Source: Cetobacterium somerae ATCC BAA-474 (GTDB taxonomy: Bacteria; Fusobacteriota; Fusobacteriia; Fusobacteriales; Fusobacteriaceae). Taken from it: DNA of 53,116 nucleotides. Within the stretch, counting starts at the first letter, position 1; the number at the start of each line of letters is the position of its first letter. The notes beneath the pieces were generated by a model, which saw nothing but the letters and a program-made list of their open reading frames with translations, was not told the origin of the DNA and did not search any database. Both the position numbers and the translations under genes were made by a program. The stretch lies in the NCBI RefSeq assembly GCF_000479045.1, contig NZ_KI518185.1, positions 1-53,116 of the forward strand, written 5' to 3'. This document shows, one piece after another, positions 1-8,594 of this stretch.

Positions 1-16
1 TTAAAAATTATAAAGC

Positions 17-45
17 TTGATTTTATAAAATATAAGAATTATAAT
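17..45 (+). promoter_or_regulatory. Sigma-70-type promoter of the rsuA-like gene
   Basis: TTGATT (17-22) and TATAAT (40-45) are separated by exactly 17 bases, about 30 bases upstream of the TTG start at 75. AGGAGG lies in between (62-67). The short leader leaves no room for a regulatory RNA. Confidence 0.7.
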
Positions 46-74
46 TATATTATTACTATTTAGGAGGATTAAAA

Positions 75-755
75 TTGAGATTAGATAAATTTTTAGTAGA
101 ATGTGGAATTGGAAGTAGAAGTGAGGTAAAGAAACTGATATCTTCTGCTGAAATAACTATAGATGGATGTATCTGTAAAGATAACAACAAAAACATAGAT
201 GAGAAAAATACAGTGGTAGAGTATAAGGGTAGAAGAGTTATATATAAAGAGTTTAGATATTATAAGCTATATAAAATAGATGGATATATCACTGCTACTG
301 AAGATAAAAAAGAAAAAACTGTAATGGAGCTACTACCTGAATGGGTAAATAAAAAAGATCTATTTCCAGTTGGAAGATTAGATAAAGATACTGAAGGATT
401 ACTTTTCTTTACAAATGATGGTAAGTTAGCCCATGAATTAACATCTCCTAAAAAACATGTGGATAAAATATACCGTGTTTCTTTAAGAGATGATATTGGA
501 GAGGGAGAGATTGAAAAACTTGAAGCTGGAGTAGATATTGGTGGATATATAACTCAACCTGCAAAAGCTGAAATTGTAAATTCTAAAGAAATACTTTTGA
601 ATATAAAAGAGGGTAAGTTCCATCAGGTGAAAAAAATGTTAAAAGCTGTTGGAAATGAAGTTACATATTTAAAAAGAGAGACTTTTGGAAAATTAACTTT
701 AGAGGATATGGTTCCATGTGAAGTTAGAGAGATTGAAAGAGATGATGTTATATAG
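75..755 (+). CDS. rsuA: rRNA pseudouridine synthase, RsuA/RluB family
   Basis: This enzyme isomerises a specific uridine in rRNA to pseudouridine. Residues 1-55 form an S4 RNA-binding domain (MRLDKFLVECGIGSRSEVKK). The catalytic block GRLDKDTEGLLFFTNDG at about 100-116 carries the presumed nucleophile Asp103. The C-terminal region has the KxHQVKKMLKAVGNEV motif typical of the RsuA branch. The length of 226 residues is closer to E. coli RsuA (16S U516) than to the longer RluB and RluF, so RsuA is the preferred name, but the target base cannot be proved here. The TTG start is chosen because AGGAGG sits 7-8 bases upstream and the S4 domain begins directly after it. The recombinase gene follows in the same direction after 51 bases. 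Confidence 0.88.
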   Translation: MRLDKFLVECGIGSRSEVKKLISSAEITIDGCICKDNNKNIDEKNTVVEYKGRRVIYKEFRYYKLYKIDGYITATEDKKEKTVMELLPEWVNKKDLFPVGRLDKDTEGLLFFTNDGKLAHELTSPKKHVDKIYRVSLRDDIGEGEIEKLEAGVDIGGYITQPAKAEIVNSKEILLNIKEGKFHQVKKMLKAVGNEVTYLKRETFGKLTLEDMVPCEVREIERDDVI

Positions 756-806
756 TTTTCTATAAATTTCCATAAAAAAAATGATAGGACTTTTTTAGGA
801 GGAACA

Positions 807-1799
807 TTGAACGAGATAGTTATTAAAGAAAAACATGAAATAAGTACCCAACGTAGAAAGAAAAAAAGTAAAGAGGAGAAAAAGAGTATATTTGAAATAT
901 ACAAATCTCCAAAAACAATGAAAGATTATTTTTTCTATCTAAAGGATTTTTTAACTTATGTTTATGATGGTGATTCTCCAATAGAAGGGGACGAGATAAT
1001 TGAACTTATGACTGGAATAGAAAAAAGTGATATAGAAGATTATTTGTCTCATCTTTTAAATGAGAGAGAGATGAAAAAAACATCTGTAAATAAAGTTATA
1101 TCATCTTTAAAATCTCTTTATAAAGAATTGGAAAAAAACGGGTATGATAATCCGTTTAAATATATTGGACTTTTTAAAACAGCAAGAAATTTAGATAATA
1201 TATTAAAAGTATCCTTTGATGATATAAAAGAGATTTTGAAAAATTATAAAGTTAGTGGAGAAAAGGAGTATAGAAACACTCTTATTTTACACACACTTTT
1301 TTATACAGGAATGAGAAGTCAAGAACTTCTGTCTTTACAGTTTAAACATATACTAAAAAGAAATGGAGAGTATTTTGTAAAATTAGAAAAAACGAAAAGT
1401 GGAAGAGAACAATATAAACCACTACATAATTTTCTAATAAACAAAATTGCAGACTATAAAAATTATATAATTAATGTGTACGGAATGGACGAGGAGGAGT
1501 TAGAAGAGAGATATCTTTTCTGTAGTTCCTTTGAAAAAAATAGACCTTTATCTTATAGAGCTCTATACAATGTTGTTCAAGAAATGGGGCAAGTTATAAA
1601 TAAAGATATTAGTCCACATAATATTCGTCACGCCATTGCGACTGAACTTTCATTAAATGGAGCAGATTTAATAGAGATTAGAGACTTTTTAGGTCACTCA
1701 GATACAAAAGTTACTGAAGTTTATATAAATGCAAAATCATTAATCGAAAAGAAGGTCCTTGATAAAATACCTGTGCAATCTATTGATGAAGACTTTTAA
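807..1799 (+). CDS. XerC/XerD-type tyrosine recombinase
   Basis: This is a site-specific recombinase of the phage-integrase family. A SAM-like N-terminal core-binding domain (about 35-130) precedes the catalytic domain. All catalytic residues are visible: Arg170 (TGMRSQE), Lys197 (TKSGR), His271 and Arg274 (PHNIRH), His297 (LGHSD) and the nucleophile Tyr306 (EVYINA). The length of 330 residues is slightly above the usual XerC/D size because of a Lys/Glu-rich N-terminal extension of about 30 residues. TTG at 807 is used, preceded by AGGAGG. With no phage or transposon genes nearby it is more likely a chromosome-dimer-resolution type enzyme than a mobile-element integrase. A palindrome with dif-like spacing lies 73 bases downstream. 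Confidence 0.88.
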   Translation: MNEIVIKEKHEISTQRRKKKSKEEKKSIFEIYKSPKTMKDYFFYLKDFLTYVYDGDSPIEGDEIIELMTGIEKSDIEDYLSHLLNEREMKKTSVNKVISSLKSLYKELEKNGYDNPFKYIGLFKTARNLDNILKVSFDDIKEILKNYKVSGEKEYRNTLILHTLFYTGMRSQELLSLQFKHILKRNGEYFVKLEKTKSGREQYKPLHNFLINKIADYKNYIINVYGMDEEELEERYLFCSSFEKNRPLSYRALYNVVQEMGQVINKDISPHNIRHAIATELSLNGADLIEIRDFLGHSDTKVTEVYINAKSLIEKKVLDKIPVQSIDEDF

Positions 1800-1870
1800 A
1801 TACGATTTAAAAGCTATATTATTTGGTTATACAACTAATTTTAATGAAAATAACAGTTATTTTCGAAACA

Positions 1871-1907
1871 AAACTACATATAATTAACATTATATGTAGT
1901 TTATTTT
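1871..1907 (+). terminator. Hairpin with T tail after the recombinase gene
   Basis: AAACTACATATAA and its perfect inverse (1871-1902) are followed by TTATTTTT, a plausible intrinsic terminator. The same palindrome also has the 11-6-11 layout of a Xer site (see findings). A second perfect 9-base inverted repeat, GAAAATAAC/GTTATTTTC, lies just upstream at 1846-1864. Confidence 0.6.
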
Positions 1908-1956
1908 TAACAAATAAAAGATAATTATTATTTCAAATAATTTAAGGAGGTTTTCT

Positions 1957-2793
1957 ATGAATTTTATAGATTTAGATTATGTAAAAGAGATCTATAGACC
2001 TAGAGAGTTAGAATCATATAAAGGTAATTTTGGCCATACTCTGATTTTATGCGGAAGTTCAGGAATGGTCGGAGCTGGATTTTTTGCAAGTATGGGTGCT
2101 GTAAAATCAGGTTCGGGACTTACAACTTTAGGAACTTATCGTGAAACTTTTGATATTTTTTCTATAAAACTAAACGAAGTTATGTTGCTTAATTTAGATG
2201 AGATCAATATATTAGATAATTTAGAAAAATTCTCATGTATAGTTTTTGGAAGTGGATTTGGAATAAATCAAAAAAATGAGCACCTTTTAAAAGAGCTGCT
2301 TTCGAATTTTCCAAAACCTATAGTTATTGATGCAGATGGATTAACTATGTTAGCTAAAAATAGTAATCTAGATTTTTTAAAAAATAGAACTTATCCTACA
2401 ATTTTAACACCTCACTATGGGGAGTTTTCAAGACTTACAAATTTAGACATAGAATATATAAAAGTAAATAGAGTAGCTATTGCAAAAGAGTTTGCCCAAA
2501 AGTATAGTTGTATACTACTTTTAAAAGACCACAAAACTTTAATTACTAATGGAGAAAATATCTTTATAAATACAACAGGAAATAGTGTTATGGCAACAGG
2601 AGGAATGGGTGATGTTTTAAGTGGAATAATTGGATCTTTTATAAGTCAGAAATATTCACCTTTAGATGCAACTTTATTAGGAACATATATACATGGAAAG
2701 AGTGGAGAACATTTTTCAGAAAGTTACTACTGCACAACTCCAACTGATATAATCAATATACTTCCTAAAATTATAAAAGGTATAGAGTTTTAA
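1957..2793 (+). CDS. nnrD: ADP-dependent NAD(P)H-hydrate dehydratase
   Basis: This enzyme repairs damaged NAD(P)H by dehydrating (S)-NAD(P)HX at the expense of ADP. It has the ribokinase-like carbohydrate-kinase fold. Visible motifs are GHTLILCGSSGMVGAGF near the N-terminus, IDADGL in the middle (about 125), LTPHYGEFSRL (about 150) and the anion-hole and catalytic block NTTGNSVMATGGMGDVLSGII (about 208-228). The length of 278 residues equals the dehydratase domain alone, so the NnrE epimerase domain is absent and must be encoded elsewhere if present. The ATG is preceded by AAGGAGG. It is apparently monocistronic and ends in a bidirectional terminator shared with the YeeE genes. Confidence 0.9.
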   Translation: MNFIDLDYVKEIYRPRELESYKGNFGHTLILCGSSGMVGAGFFASMGAVKSGSGLTTLGTYRETFDIFSIKLNEVMLLNLDEINILDNLEKFSCIVFGSGFGINQKNEHLLKELLSNFPKPIVIDADGLTMLAKNSNLDFLKNRTYPTILTPHYGEFSRLTNLDIEYIKVNRVAIAKEFAQKYSCILLLKDHKTLITNGENIFINTTGNSVMATGGMGDVLSGIIGSFISQKYSPLDATLLGTYIHGKSGEHFSESYYCTTPTDIINILPKIIKGIEF

Positions 2794-2812
2794 ACTCTAT
2801 ACCTTTATTTTA
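2776..2812. terminator. Bidirectional terminator between nnrD and the yeeE genes
   Basis: AAAGGTATAGAG and CTCTATACCTTT form a 12-base stem spanning the nnrD stop codon. It has a T-rich tail on the right, and weak A-rich sequence on the left that serves the opposite strand. Confidence 0.75.
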
Positions 2813-3406
2813 TTTCTTCTCATCTCTAGATAAAGAATAGGGAATAGCTAGTGATATCGCAATTAAAACAATTCCTATAAATACCCCTATCCAAGGCGTT
2901 CCATGAAAAAGAAAATTATACTTTTCAGATAAAAAAAGTAAAGTAGTTTTACCACCAATAACATTTTTAAAAAGTCCGATACTATTTAATACGGGATAGG
3001 CAAGTGTGAAAAGAAAAGCTCCAATCAATCCCCCTAAAATAACATATATACTTTTTAAATATCCAGCTCCAAAACTTGCAACTGCAGTTCCAGGACAAAG
3101 TCCAATCATTCCAAAACCTAAAGCTAAAATTGCGCTTCCTAGTATAACTCCAAAATTCATAGGTTTAATACTAAAATGATCTAAAGGAATTATATTTAAA
3201 GCTACACTTAGATATAGAAGAGACATACTAAATCCTATGGCAAAAACTATTATTTTCATAAGAGTTAAATCTTGAAGTTTTAACATTTTAGATATAACAA
3301 CTCTATTTGTTGCTCCAGCATAATATAGTGCTAATCCAAAAAGTAAACCTAGTATTAATCCTAAAAGTGGTACATTATCAAAAAATAGATTTCTCATATT
3401 ATTCAC
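2810..3406 (-). CDS. YeeE/YedE family membrane protein, second half
   Basis: This integral membrane protein of 198 residues has about five hydrophobic segments. It carries the family signature GFGMIGLCPGTAVASFGAG (about 98-117), with one conserved Cys in a pore-like loop. YeeE/YedE proteins import thiosulfate or related sulfur species through cysteine relays. Here the family is split into two genes, and this one overlaps the preceding gene by 8 bases, so the two are translationally coupled and probably form a heteromer equivalent to a full-length YeeE. No rhodanese or TusA partner is next to it, so the exact sulfur substrate is unknown. A Lys/Arg-rich cytosolic tail follows the last segment. 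Confidence 0.8.
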   Translation of the reverse strand: MNNMRNLFFDNVPLLGLILGLLFGLALYYAGATNRVVISKMLKLQDLTLMKIIVFAIGFSMSLLYLSVALNIIPLDHFSIKPMNFGVILGSAILALGFGMIGLCPGTAVASFGAGYLKSIYVILGGLIGAFLFTLAYPVLNSIGLFKNVIGGKTTLLFLSEKYNFLFHGTPWIGVFIGIVLIAISLAIPYSLSRDEKK

Positions 3407-3917
3407 CTATCCTTTTGGCAATGATTACAGCTATTGGAAATAAAACTATTGTAAAAATAATGCTACTTACAGATAGTTGCATTATTCCACTCATCATATG
3501 TCCACTTGTACATCCACCAGCCATTCTAGCTCCAAAAAGTAAAAGTACTCCACCTAGAAAAAGTTTTACTCTAGAGATTCTATCTTTTTCTAACAAGCTT
3601 TCCTTTTCTATAAACTCCTCTTTTTTTCTAAAAAATATTCTACCTAACATACCTCCTAAAAAAACACCAACAACAAATATAATTCCATAGTTATACGGAG
3701 TCACTATACTTTTAGCAATACCATCTTGATTATAATAATCGATTAAACTATAAAATTCAGTTCCTTCTCTGAAAATTATATCATCTTGAAAAACTGTTTG
3801 AATCATTCCAGATGCGACACTAAATTGTGTTGAAATTCCAATTGGTTTTATAAGTAGTATAGATATAAAAAACACACTTCCTAAAAAAACACCTTTTAAG
3901 ATCCATTTTCTTTTCAT
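3399..3917 (-). CDS. YeeE/YedE family membrane protein, first half
   Basis: This membrane protein of 172 residues has an N-terminal hydrophobic segment (about 7-27), a presumably extracytoplasmic stretch of about 45 residues, and a C-terminal half with the YeeE signature GARMAGGCTSGHMMSGIMQLS (about 129-149) that includes the conserved CxxGH cysteine. It is the first gene of a two-gene unit with the overlapping partner. The ATG is preceded by AAGGAGGG. It was assigned by the motif and topology. The substrate (thiosulfate, sulfide or selenium species) cannot be told. Confidence 0.8.
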   Translation of the reverse strand: MKRKWILKGVFLGSVFFISILLIKPIGISTQFSVASGMIQTVFQDDIIFREGTEFYSLIDYYNQDGIAKSIVTPYNYGIIFVVGVFLGGMLGRIFFRKKEEFIEKESLLEKDRISRVKLFLGGVLLLFGARMAGGCTSGHMMSGIMQLSVSSIIFTIVLFPIAVIIAKRIGE

Positions 3918-4014
3918 AATTTTTTACCCTCCTTAAAAAGAGTCATTTGAGTATAACTCTATATATGTATAAGTTTATTCGATAAAAAATTATTTTTTCT
4001 TTTTTATAATTTAT

Positions 4015-4045
4015 ATAAAAACAGGGGTAGAATAATCTACCCCTT
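4015..4045 (-). terminator. Terminator of the nag operon
   Basis: On the minus strand AGGGGTAG, a six-base loop and CTACCCCT are followed by GTTTTTATA. It lies directly after the nagA stop and ends the nagB-nagA transcript. Confidence 0.8.
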
Positions 4046-4051
4046 GTCAAA

Positions 4052-5191
4052 CTATACTAACTCTCCCTTTGCAATAACCTTTTTAAGTCTTAAATGTTTA
4101 TCTAAAAATACGATATCAGCAAAACATCCAGGTTGTAGCTTTCCATACTCATTATCAATATTTACAGCTTTTGCAGGATATAAAGTTGCCATTCTTACAG
4201 CTTCTTCTAAAGTTATATCACAATATTTAACTAAGTTTCTAACTCCAGCATCCATAGTTAGTGCAGAACCACCTAAAGTTCCATCCTCTCCAAAACACTT
4301 TCCATCTTTATAGAAAACTTTGTTTCCTTCAAAGTAGAAGTATTCCATATCTGTTCCAACAGGAGAAACAGCATCAGTAACTAAATATAATCTTTCTCCC
4401 ATAACTTTAATAGCTGATTTTATAGCAGAGTAGTGACAGTGGAATCCATCAGCAATTACTCCAGCTTTAATATCACTATCAAATACAGCACCAACAACTC
4501 CAGGTTCTCTGTGGTTGAAAGATGACATTCCATTGTATAGGTGAGTTGCAAGAGTTATTCCGAAACCTTCTTTTTCTTTCACTTGCTCATAAGTAGCGTT
4601 AGAATGACCTACTGCCACATGTATTCCAGCTGCGTTTAGTTTCGAAATTATTTTTTTATCTGTATTTTCTGGAGCTAATGTAACTATTCTTACATTTTCT
4701 TTTCCAGCTTCTACCATTTTATCTATCATAGCTTCATCAGCTTTTCTTATAAATTTAGGATTATGAATTCCCTTTTTTTGTAAAGAGATATATGGTCCTT
4801 CTATATGTAGTCCAACAACTCCATACTTACCTTTATTCTCAATACCTTTAACTAACTCAAGAGCTTTTTCAATATTTTCATCTCCAGTTGTAATAAGTGT
4901 TGGAGTAAAAGAAGTACATCCATATTTTAAATTAGTTTTATGCATTGTATCTAAAGTCTCTAATGATATATCATCATTAAATAAAACTCCTCCACAACCA
5001 TTTAATTGTAAATCTATAAATCCAGGAGTTACATATGCATTTTCAGCATCTATAGTTTCAATATTTCCATAAGTAGTTGTTAACTCCTCTTGAGGTATAA
5101 TATCAACTATTCTCTCTCCATCTATAATTAAAACTTTACCAGTATAAAATTTATTTCCTATAAATAACTCTCCATTTACAATAGCCTTCAT
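4052..5191 (-). CDS. nagA: N-acetylglucosamine-6-phosphate deacetylase
   Basis: NagA removes the acetyl group of GlcNAc-6-phosphate to give glucosamine-6-phosphate in the cytosol, for amino-sugar catabolism and wall recycling. It is an amidohydrolase-fold enzyme of 379 residues, the usual family length. Visible motifs are TPGFIDLQLNGCGG (about 56-69), the metal-site Glu in GLHIEGPYIS (about 128-137), VGHSNATYEQ and THLYNGMSSFNHREPGVVGA (metal and substrate His), GVIADGFHCHYSA, and the catalytic Asp in LVTDAVSPVG. It lies 15 bases downstream of nagB and certainly shares its transcript. NagA and NagB act consecutively. Confidence 0.96.
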   Translation of the reverse strand: MKAIVNGELFIGNKFYTGKVLIIDGERIVDIIPQEELTTTYGNIETIDAENAYVTPGFIDLQLNGCGGVLFNDDISLETLDTMHKTNLKYGCTSFTPTLITTGDENIEKALELVKGIENKGKYGVVGLHIEGPYISLQKKGIHNPKFIRKADEAMIDKMVEAGKENVRIVTLAPENTDKKIISKLNAAGIHVAVGHSNATYEQVKEKEGFGITLATHLYNGMSSFNHREPGVVGAVFDSDIKAGVIADGFHCHYSAIKSAIKVMGERLYLVTDAVSPVGTDMEYFYFEGNKVFYKDGKCFGEDGTLGGSALTMDAGVRNLVKYCDITLEEAVRMATLYPAKAVNIDNEYGKLQPGCFADIVFLDKHLRLKKVIAKGELV

Positions 5192-5206
5192 TATTAGTTC
5201 ATCTCC

Positions 5207-6037
5207 CTATTTTCCACAACTTTTGTATAACTCTTCTATTAATAAATCTGTATCTAAATTACTTTTTTCAATATCTTTAAAGTATCTATAAGTTCCAACT
5301 TTTAACTCTGTACAAGCAGCTTCATCAGAAACAATAATTCCTTTTGGATGTAATTGAAGTGCACTGATAGTCCACATATGATTTACACCTTGCTCAACTG
5401 CATGGTGTAATGCTCTTGCTTTGTTATGTCCATTAACCATTATTAAAACTTCTTTTGCATCAAGAATAGTTCCAACTCCAACAGTTAAAGATAACTTAGG
5501 TACTCTATCTATATCTCCACCGAAGAATCTAGCATTTGCAATTATTGTATCCATAGTTAACTCTTTATCTCTAGTTCTTGAACTTAAAGATGATCCTGGC
5601 TCGTTGAAAGCAATATGTCCATCAGGTCCAATTCCTCCTAAGAATAAATCGATTCCTCCAATAGCTTTTATTTTTGCTTCGTAATCTTCACACTCTTTTT
5701 TGTAATCAGTTGCTAATCCATTTAATATGTTGATGTTTTCCTCTTTTGCATCTATATGTTTAAAGAAGTTTTCATACATATAGTAGTGGTAACTTTGATC
5801 ATTAGCTGGAGATAACCCAACATATTCATCCATATTAAATGTTACTACATTTTCAAAAGATATAATTCCATCTTGGTAAAATTGAATTAATCTTTTGTAC
5901 ATAGCTAAAGGTGTTCCCCCAGTTGGTAAACCTAATACAAATGGCTTCTCTGCAGTTGGCTTTGCATCTAATATTTTCTTTGCAACATAAACTGCTGCCC
6001 AGTCCCCAATATTTTTCTCAGTTATAATTACTCTCAT
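5207..6037 (-). CDS. nagB: Glucosamine-6-phosphate deaminase
   Basis: NagB converts glucosamine-6-phosphate to fructose-6-phosphate and ammonia, feeding glycolysis. Motifs are [15 protein letters not shown] (phosphate-binding, about 36-50), [10 protein letters not shown] (catalytic Asp, about 66-75) and [25 protein letters not shown] (about 132-156, with the ring-opening His). The length of 276 residues is slightly longer than E. coli NagB (266). The gene precedes nagA with 15 bases between them and follows an RpiR-family regulator on the same strand after a 118-base gap that carries its own promoter-like and palindromic elements. Confidence 0.96.
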   Translation of the reverse strand: MRVIITEKNIGDWAAVYVAKKILDAKPTAEKPFVLGLPTGGTPLAMYKRLIQFYQDGIISFENVVTFNMDEYVGLSPANDQSYHYYMYENFFKHIDAKEENINILNGLATDYKKECEDYEAKIKAIGGIDLFLGGIGPDGHIAFNEPGSSLSSRTRDKELTMDTIIANARFFGGDIDRVPKLSLTVGVGTILDAKEVLIMVNGHNKARALHHAVEQGVNHMWTISALQLHPKGIIVSDEAACTELKVGTYRYFKDIEKSNLDTDLLIEELYKSCGK

Positions 6038-6100
6038 TCTAAATCACTCCCTTGAATTGTTTACATATTCTACATTAAAGTTACCATTTATTTTTGGAAA

Positions 6101-6132
6101 AGTCAACCTTTTTAGAAACTTTTTTTCTAAAA
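6101..6132 (-). promoter_or_regulatory. Putative nagB promoter element and operator
   Basis: On the minus strand TTGACT (plus 6101-6106) looks like a -35 box, but the expected -10 position reads only TAACTT. Immediately upstream is a perfect 9-base inverted repeat, TTTTAGAAA/TTTCTAAAA with a 5-base spacer (6110-6132), a candidate binding site for the neighbouring RpiR-family regulator. Confidence 0.4.
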
Positions 6133-6155
6133 TGTTTTATAAAAATGAATTATAT

Positions 6156-7013
6156 TTACATTTTGAATTTTTTTACACTTTCTACAGCATCTCCAATTAA
6201 TCTGTTTGCTTTTTCTCTATCCCTTTGAATTAACTTAACATAAAGGATATCAATAACAGTTAATTGTGCCATTCTAGATGAAAGAGAAGTCGATCTTAAA
6301 TTACTTTTTTCAACTATAGTACTTAAAGATATATCCCCAATATCCTTTATAGGATTTGTTGCTACTTTAGTTAATGTAATTACTTTTACACCTTTTTCTT
6401 TAAACTCTAAAATACTTTGATATATATCTAAAGTTTGACCACTATAAGATATTACAAATACTAAGTCTCCCTCTTGAGCTGTAGAAGCATTTGTTAACTG
6501 TATATGTTGATCAGTTTCAAATATAACATTTTTACCTAGCTCCCATAGTTTATATTGAAAGTCTCTTGCAATTATTCCAGAAAATCCAGCTCCTAAAAGA
6601 AATATTCTATTTGCATTTTCTATAGCTTCAACAGCTTTTTCTATCTCTTGGAAGTTTAAAACTTTATATGTATCCTCTACACTTTTAATGTTTTCATAAA
6701 CAACTTTTTTAGCTAATATTTCTGTACTGTCATCAACACTAATCTCATCATAGATTATTTGAATCTCTTTTTCATTATTCTTCATAGCCAAATCTCCAGC
6801 TAATGCTATTTTAAACTCTGGAAATCCTTTAAATCCAAGTTTTTTAGCAAATCTAACTACTGAAGCTTGACTCACATCACACTTAACAGCTAAGTCATAT
6901 GTATTTAATGTTTTTATCTCATCCATATTCTCTAATAGATAGTGAGATATCTTTTTCTCATTTTTAGTAAAGCTTTCTTGAAACTCTTTTAACTTTATAA
7001 GCGTTCCACCCAT
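6156..7013 (-). CDS. MurR/RpiR family transcriptional regulator
   Basis: This regulator of 285 residues has an N-terminal RpiR-type helix-turn-helix (about 1-77, including CDVSQASVVRFAKKLGFKGFPEFK) and a C-terminal SIS sugar-phosphate-binding domain (about 125-250, with IFLLGAGFSG and VFVISYSGQTLDI). SIS domains in this family sense phosphosugars. Its position directly upstream of nagB-nagA on the same strand suggests that it controls them in response to an amino-sugar phosphate. GGAGG precedes the ATG. The effector is not readable from sequence. Membership of the family is secure, and the regulatory target is an inference. Confidence 0.88.
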   Translation of the reverse strand: MGGTLIKLKEFQESFTKNEKKISHYLLENMDEIKTLNTYDLAVKCDVSQASVVRFAKKLGFKGFPEFKIALAGDLAMKNNEKEIQIIYDEISVDDSTEILAKKVVYENIKSVEDTYKVLNFQEIEKAVEAIENANRIFLLGAGFSGIIARDFQYKLWELGKNVIFETDQHIQLTNASTAQEGDLVFVISYSGQTLDIYQSILEFKEKGVKVITLTKVATNPIKDIGDISLSTIVEKSNLRSTSLSSRMAQLTVIDILYVKLIQRDREKANRLIGDAVESVKKFKM

Positions 7014-7028
7014 AATTTAAAACCTCCG

Positions 7029-7934
7029 TTATATATTCTCTCTCTTTTTAAGTTCTTTTTCAATTTCGTTTAAAACTTTCCTTTTATTCAAACTCCATTT
7101 AGGTTCAACAACCTCATCTTTTTTTCCATCACCTGTTACTCTATGAACAACCATTTTATCAGGTAGAAGTTTTAATATAGTAACTACAATATCCACATAC
7201 TCATCTAAAGTGAAAACTTTAAAGTTTGTATCATTATATAACCTTTCTAAAGGAGTTCCTTTTATAATATGAAGAGAGTGAATTTTTATTCCCCAAGCAC
7301 CAGATTGAACGATGCACCTAGCTGTATTTAAAATATCTTCCCTCTCCTCTGTAGGTAATCCCACAATCATATGTGTAACAAATTTTATCCCACTTTCTTT
7401 TAGTTTTTTAGATGTTTCAAGATATGTAGAAAGAGGATAACCTCTATTTATTATTTTTGCAACTTTATCATCAATTGTTTGAAGACCTAGTTCTATCCAA
7501 AAGAAATGTTTTTCATTTATCTCTTTTAAAAGTTCTAAAGTATCATCCTCTATACAATCAGGTCTAGTTCCTATTGCTAATCCTAAAACTTTTGGGTGAT
7601 TTAAAGCTTCATAATAAATCTCTCTTAAATAATCTACATCACCATATGTATTTGTAAAGTTTTGAAAATAAGCTATCACTTTCTTATCTTTAACTTTATC
7701 TTTTAGAAACTCTAATTGTTCATCAATTTGTTCTGTTATACTTTTTCTTCTATTTCCAGCAAATTCTCCACTTCCAGCATCACTACAAAATATACATCCA
7801 CCGTGAGCAACTTTTCCATCTCTATTTGGACAAGTGAATCCACCATCTAAAGATACTTTAAATATCTTGTCTTTAAACTCATCTTTAAAAAAATCATTTA
7901 AAGAATAAAATCTTCTATTATTGTGTTTCTCCAT
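7029..7934 (-). CDS. Radical SAM protein, YhcC family (TIGR01212)
   Basis: The protein has 301 residues. The cluster cysteines have the unusual spacing of the YhcC/Elp3-like group: Cys35, Cys47 and Cys50 in FTCPNRDGKVAHGGCIFC. LGLQTIDDKVAKIINRGY and IVGLPTEEREDI are typical of this family. The physiological reaction is not established. I chose the ATG at 7934 (MEKHNNRRFYSLNDFF) because the family starts there. A longer reading to 8018 would only translate the tail of queH in another frame. The start overlaps queH by 17 bases, so the two are probably translationally coupled. Confidence 0.85.
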   Translation of the reverse strand: MEKHNNRRFYSLNDFFKDEFKDKIFKVSLDGGFTCPNRDGKVAHGGCIFCSDAGSGEFAGNRRKSITEQIDEQLEFLKDKVKDKKVIAYFQNFTNTYGDVDYLREIYYEALNHPKVLGLAIGTRPDCIEDDTLELLKEINEKHFFWIELGLQTIDDKVAKIINRGYPLSTYLETSKKLKESGIKFVTHMIVGLPTEEREDILNTARCIVQSGAWGIKIHSLHIIKGTPLERLYNDTNFKVFTLDEYVDIVVTILKLLPDKMVVHRVTGDGKKDEVVEPKWSLNKRKVLNEIEKELKKRENI

Positions 7935-8568
7935 TTTCTTTTTCCTTCTCTTTCTCTTTTTCCATTCTCTCAAGTTTAGAATATATACATCCACAGTAGT
8001 CCTGTCTATATAACTCATGTTCTTTAGATAGATTTACACTTCTTAAGTATCTGCTTTTCTTTTTAAAATCTCCTCTTAAAAACTTAACTCCATACTTTTC
8101 TTCAAGTTCAATTCCAATCTCATTTATCCACTGAGCATTTTTCATAGGACTTATACTTAAAACAGTTGAAAAATATTCGTATCCCAACTCTTTAGCTTTT
8201 TTTGCAGTAGCGTCCATTCTAAGTTTATAACATCTGTAGCATCTAGCTCCGCCCTCTTTTTCTTTTTCAAATCCCTTAATTTTTTCTATAAAATCTTTAC
8301 CTGGACTATATTCACCTTCGATTATAGTCATCCCAAATTCCATAGCATCATTAAATGTAAATTGTTCATTTAATCTAGTGATGTATTCCTCTTTCTCTGT
8401 TATATTTGGATTATAAAAATATATATCAATATTTAAATATGTTTTTAGGTACTCAAGTATAGCACAACTACATGGTGCACAACATGAGTGTATTAAAAGT
8501 TTTTTTTCACTGTTAAGACCTATCTTATCCAGCTCTTTTTGCATTTCTAATTCATAATTTACCTTCAT
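7918..8568 (-). CDS. queH: Epoxyqueuosine reductase QueH
   Basis: QueH performs the last step of queuosine tRNA-modification synthesis, reducing epoxyqueuosine to queuosine. It replaces the cobalamin-dependent QueG. The 216-residue protein has the DUF208 pattern: adjacent cysteines in LLIHSCCAPCSC (29-35), the pair in GARCYRCYKLRM (about 111-122), the STVLSISPMKN block, and the C-terminal YRQDYCGCIYS. The tail is a run of Lys/Glu repeats that coincides with the overlapped start of the next gene. It is first in a two-gene unit with the YhcC-like protein and is divergent from the DJ-1 gene. Confidence 0.92.
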   Translation of the reverse strand: MKVNYELEMQKELDKIGLNSEKKLLIHSCCAPCSCAILEYLKTYLNIDIYFYNPNITEKEEYITRLNEQFTFNDAMEFGMTIIEGEYSPGKDFIEKIKGFEKEKEGGARCYRCYKLRMDATAKKAKELGYEYFSTVLSISPMKNAQWINEIGIELEEKYGVKFLRGDFKKKSRYLRSVNLSKEHELYRQDYCGCIYSKLERMEKEKEKEKENGETQ

Positions 8569-8594
8569 GTTATCATTCCTTTTTTCATTTATAT

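Noticed and set aside
807-1799. Integrase of a mobile element or prophage
   Set aside because: No tRNA attachment duplication, excisionase, phage or transposon genes nearby. Flanking genes are housekeeping.
7934-8018. Longer N-terminus for the YhcC-like radical SAM protein
   Set aside because: The extra 28 residues translate the queH tail in a different frame and are unlike the family. The ATG at 7934 matches the family start.
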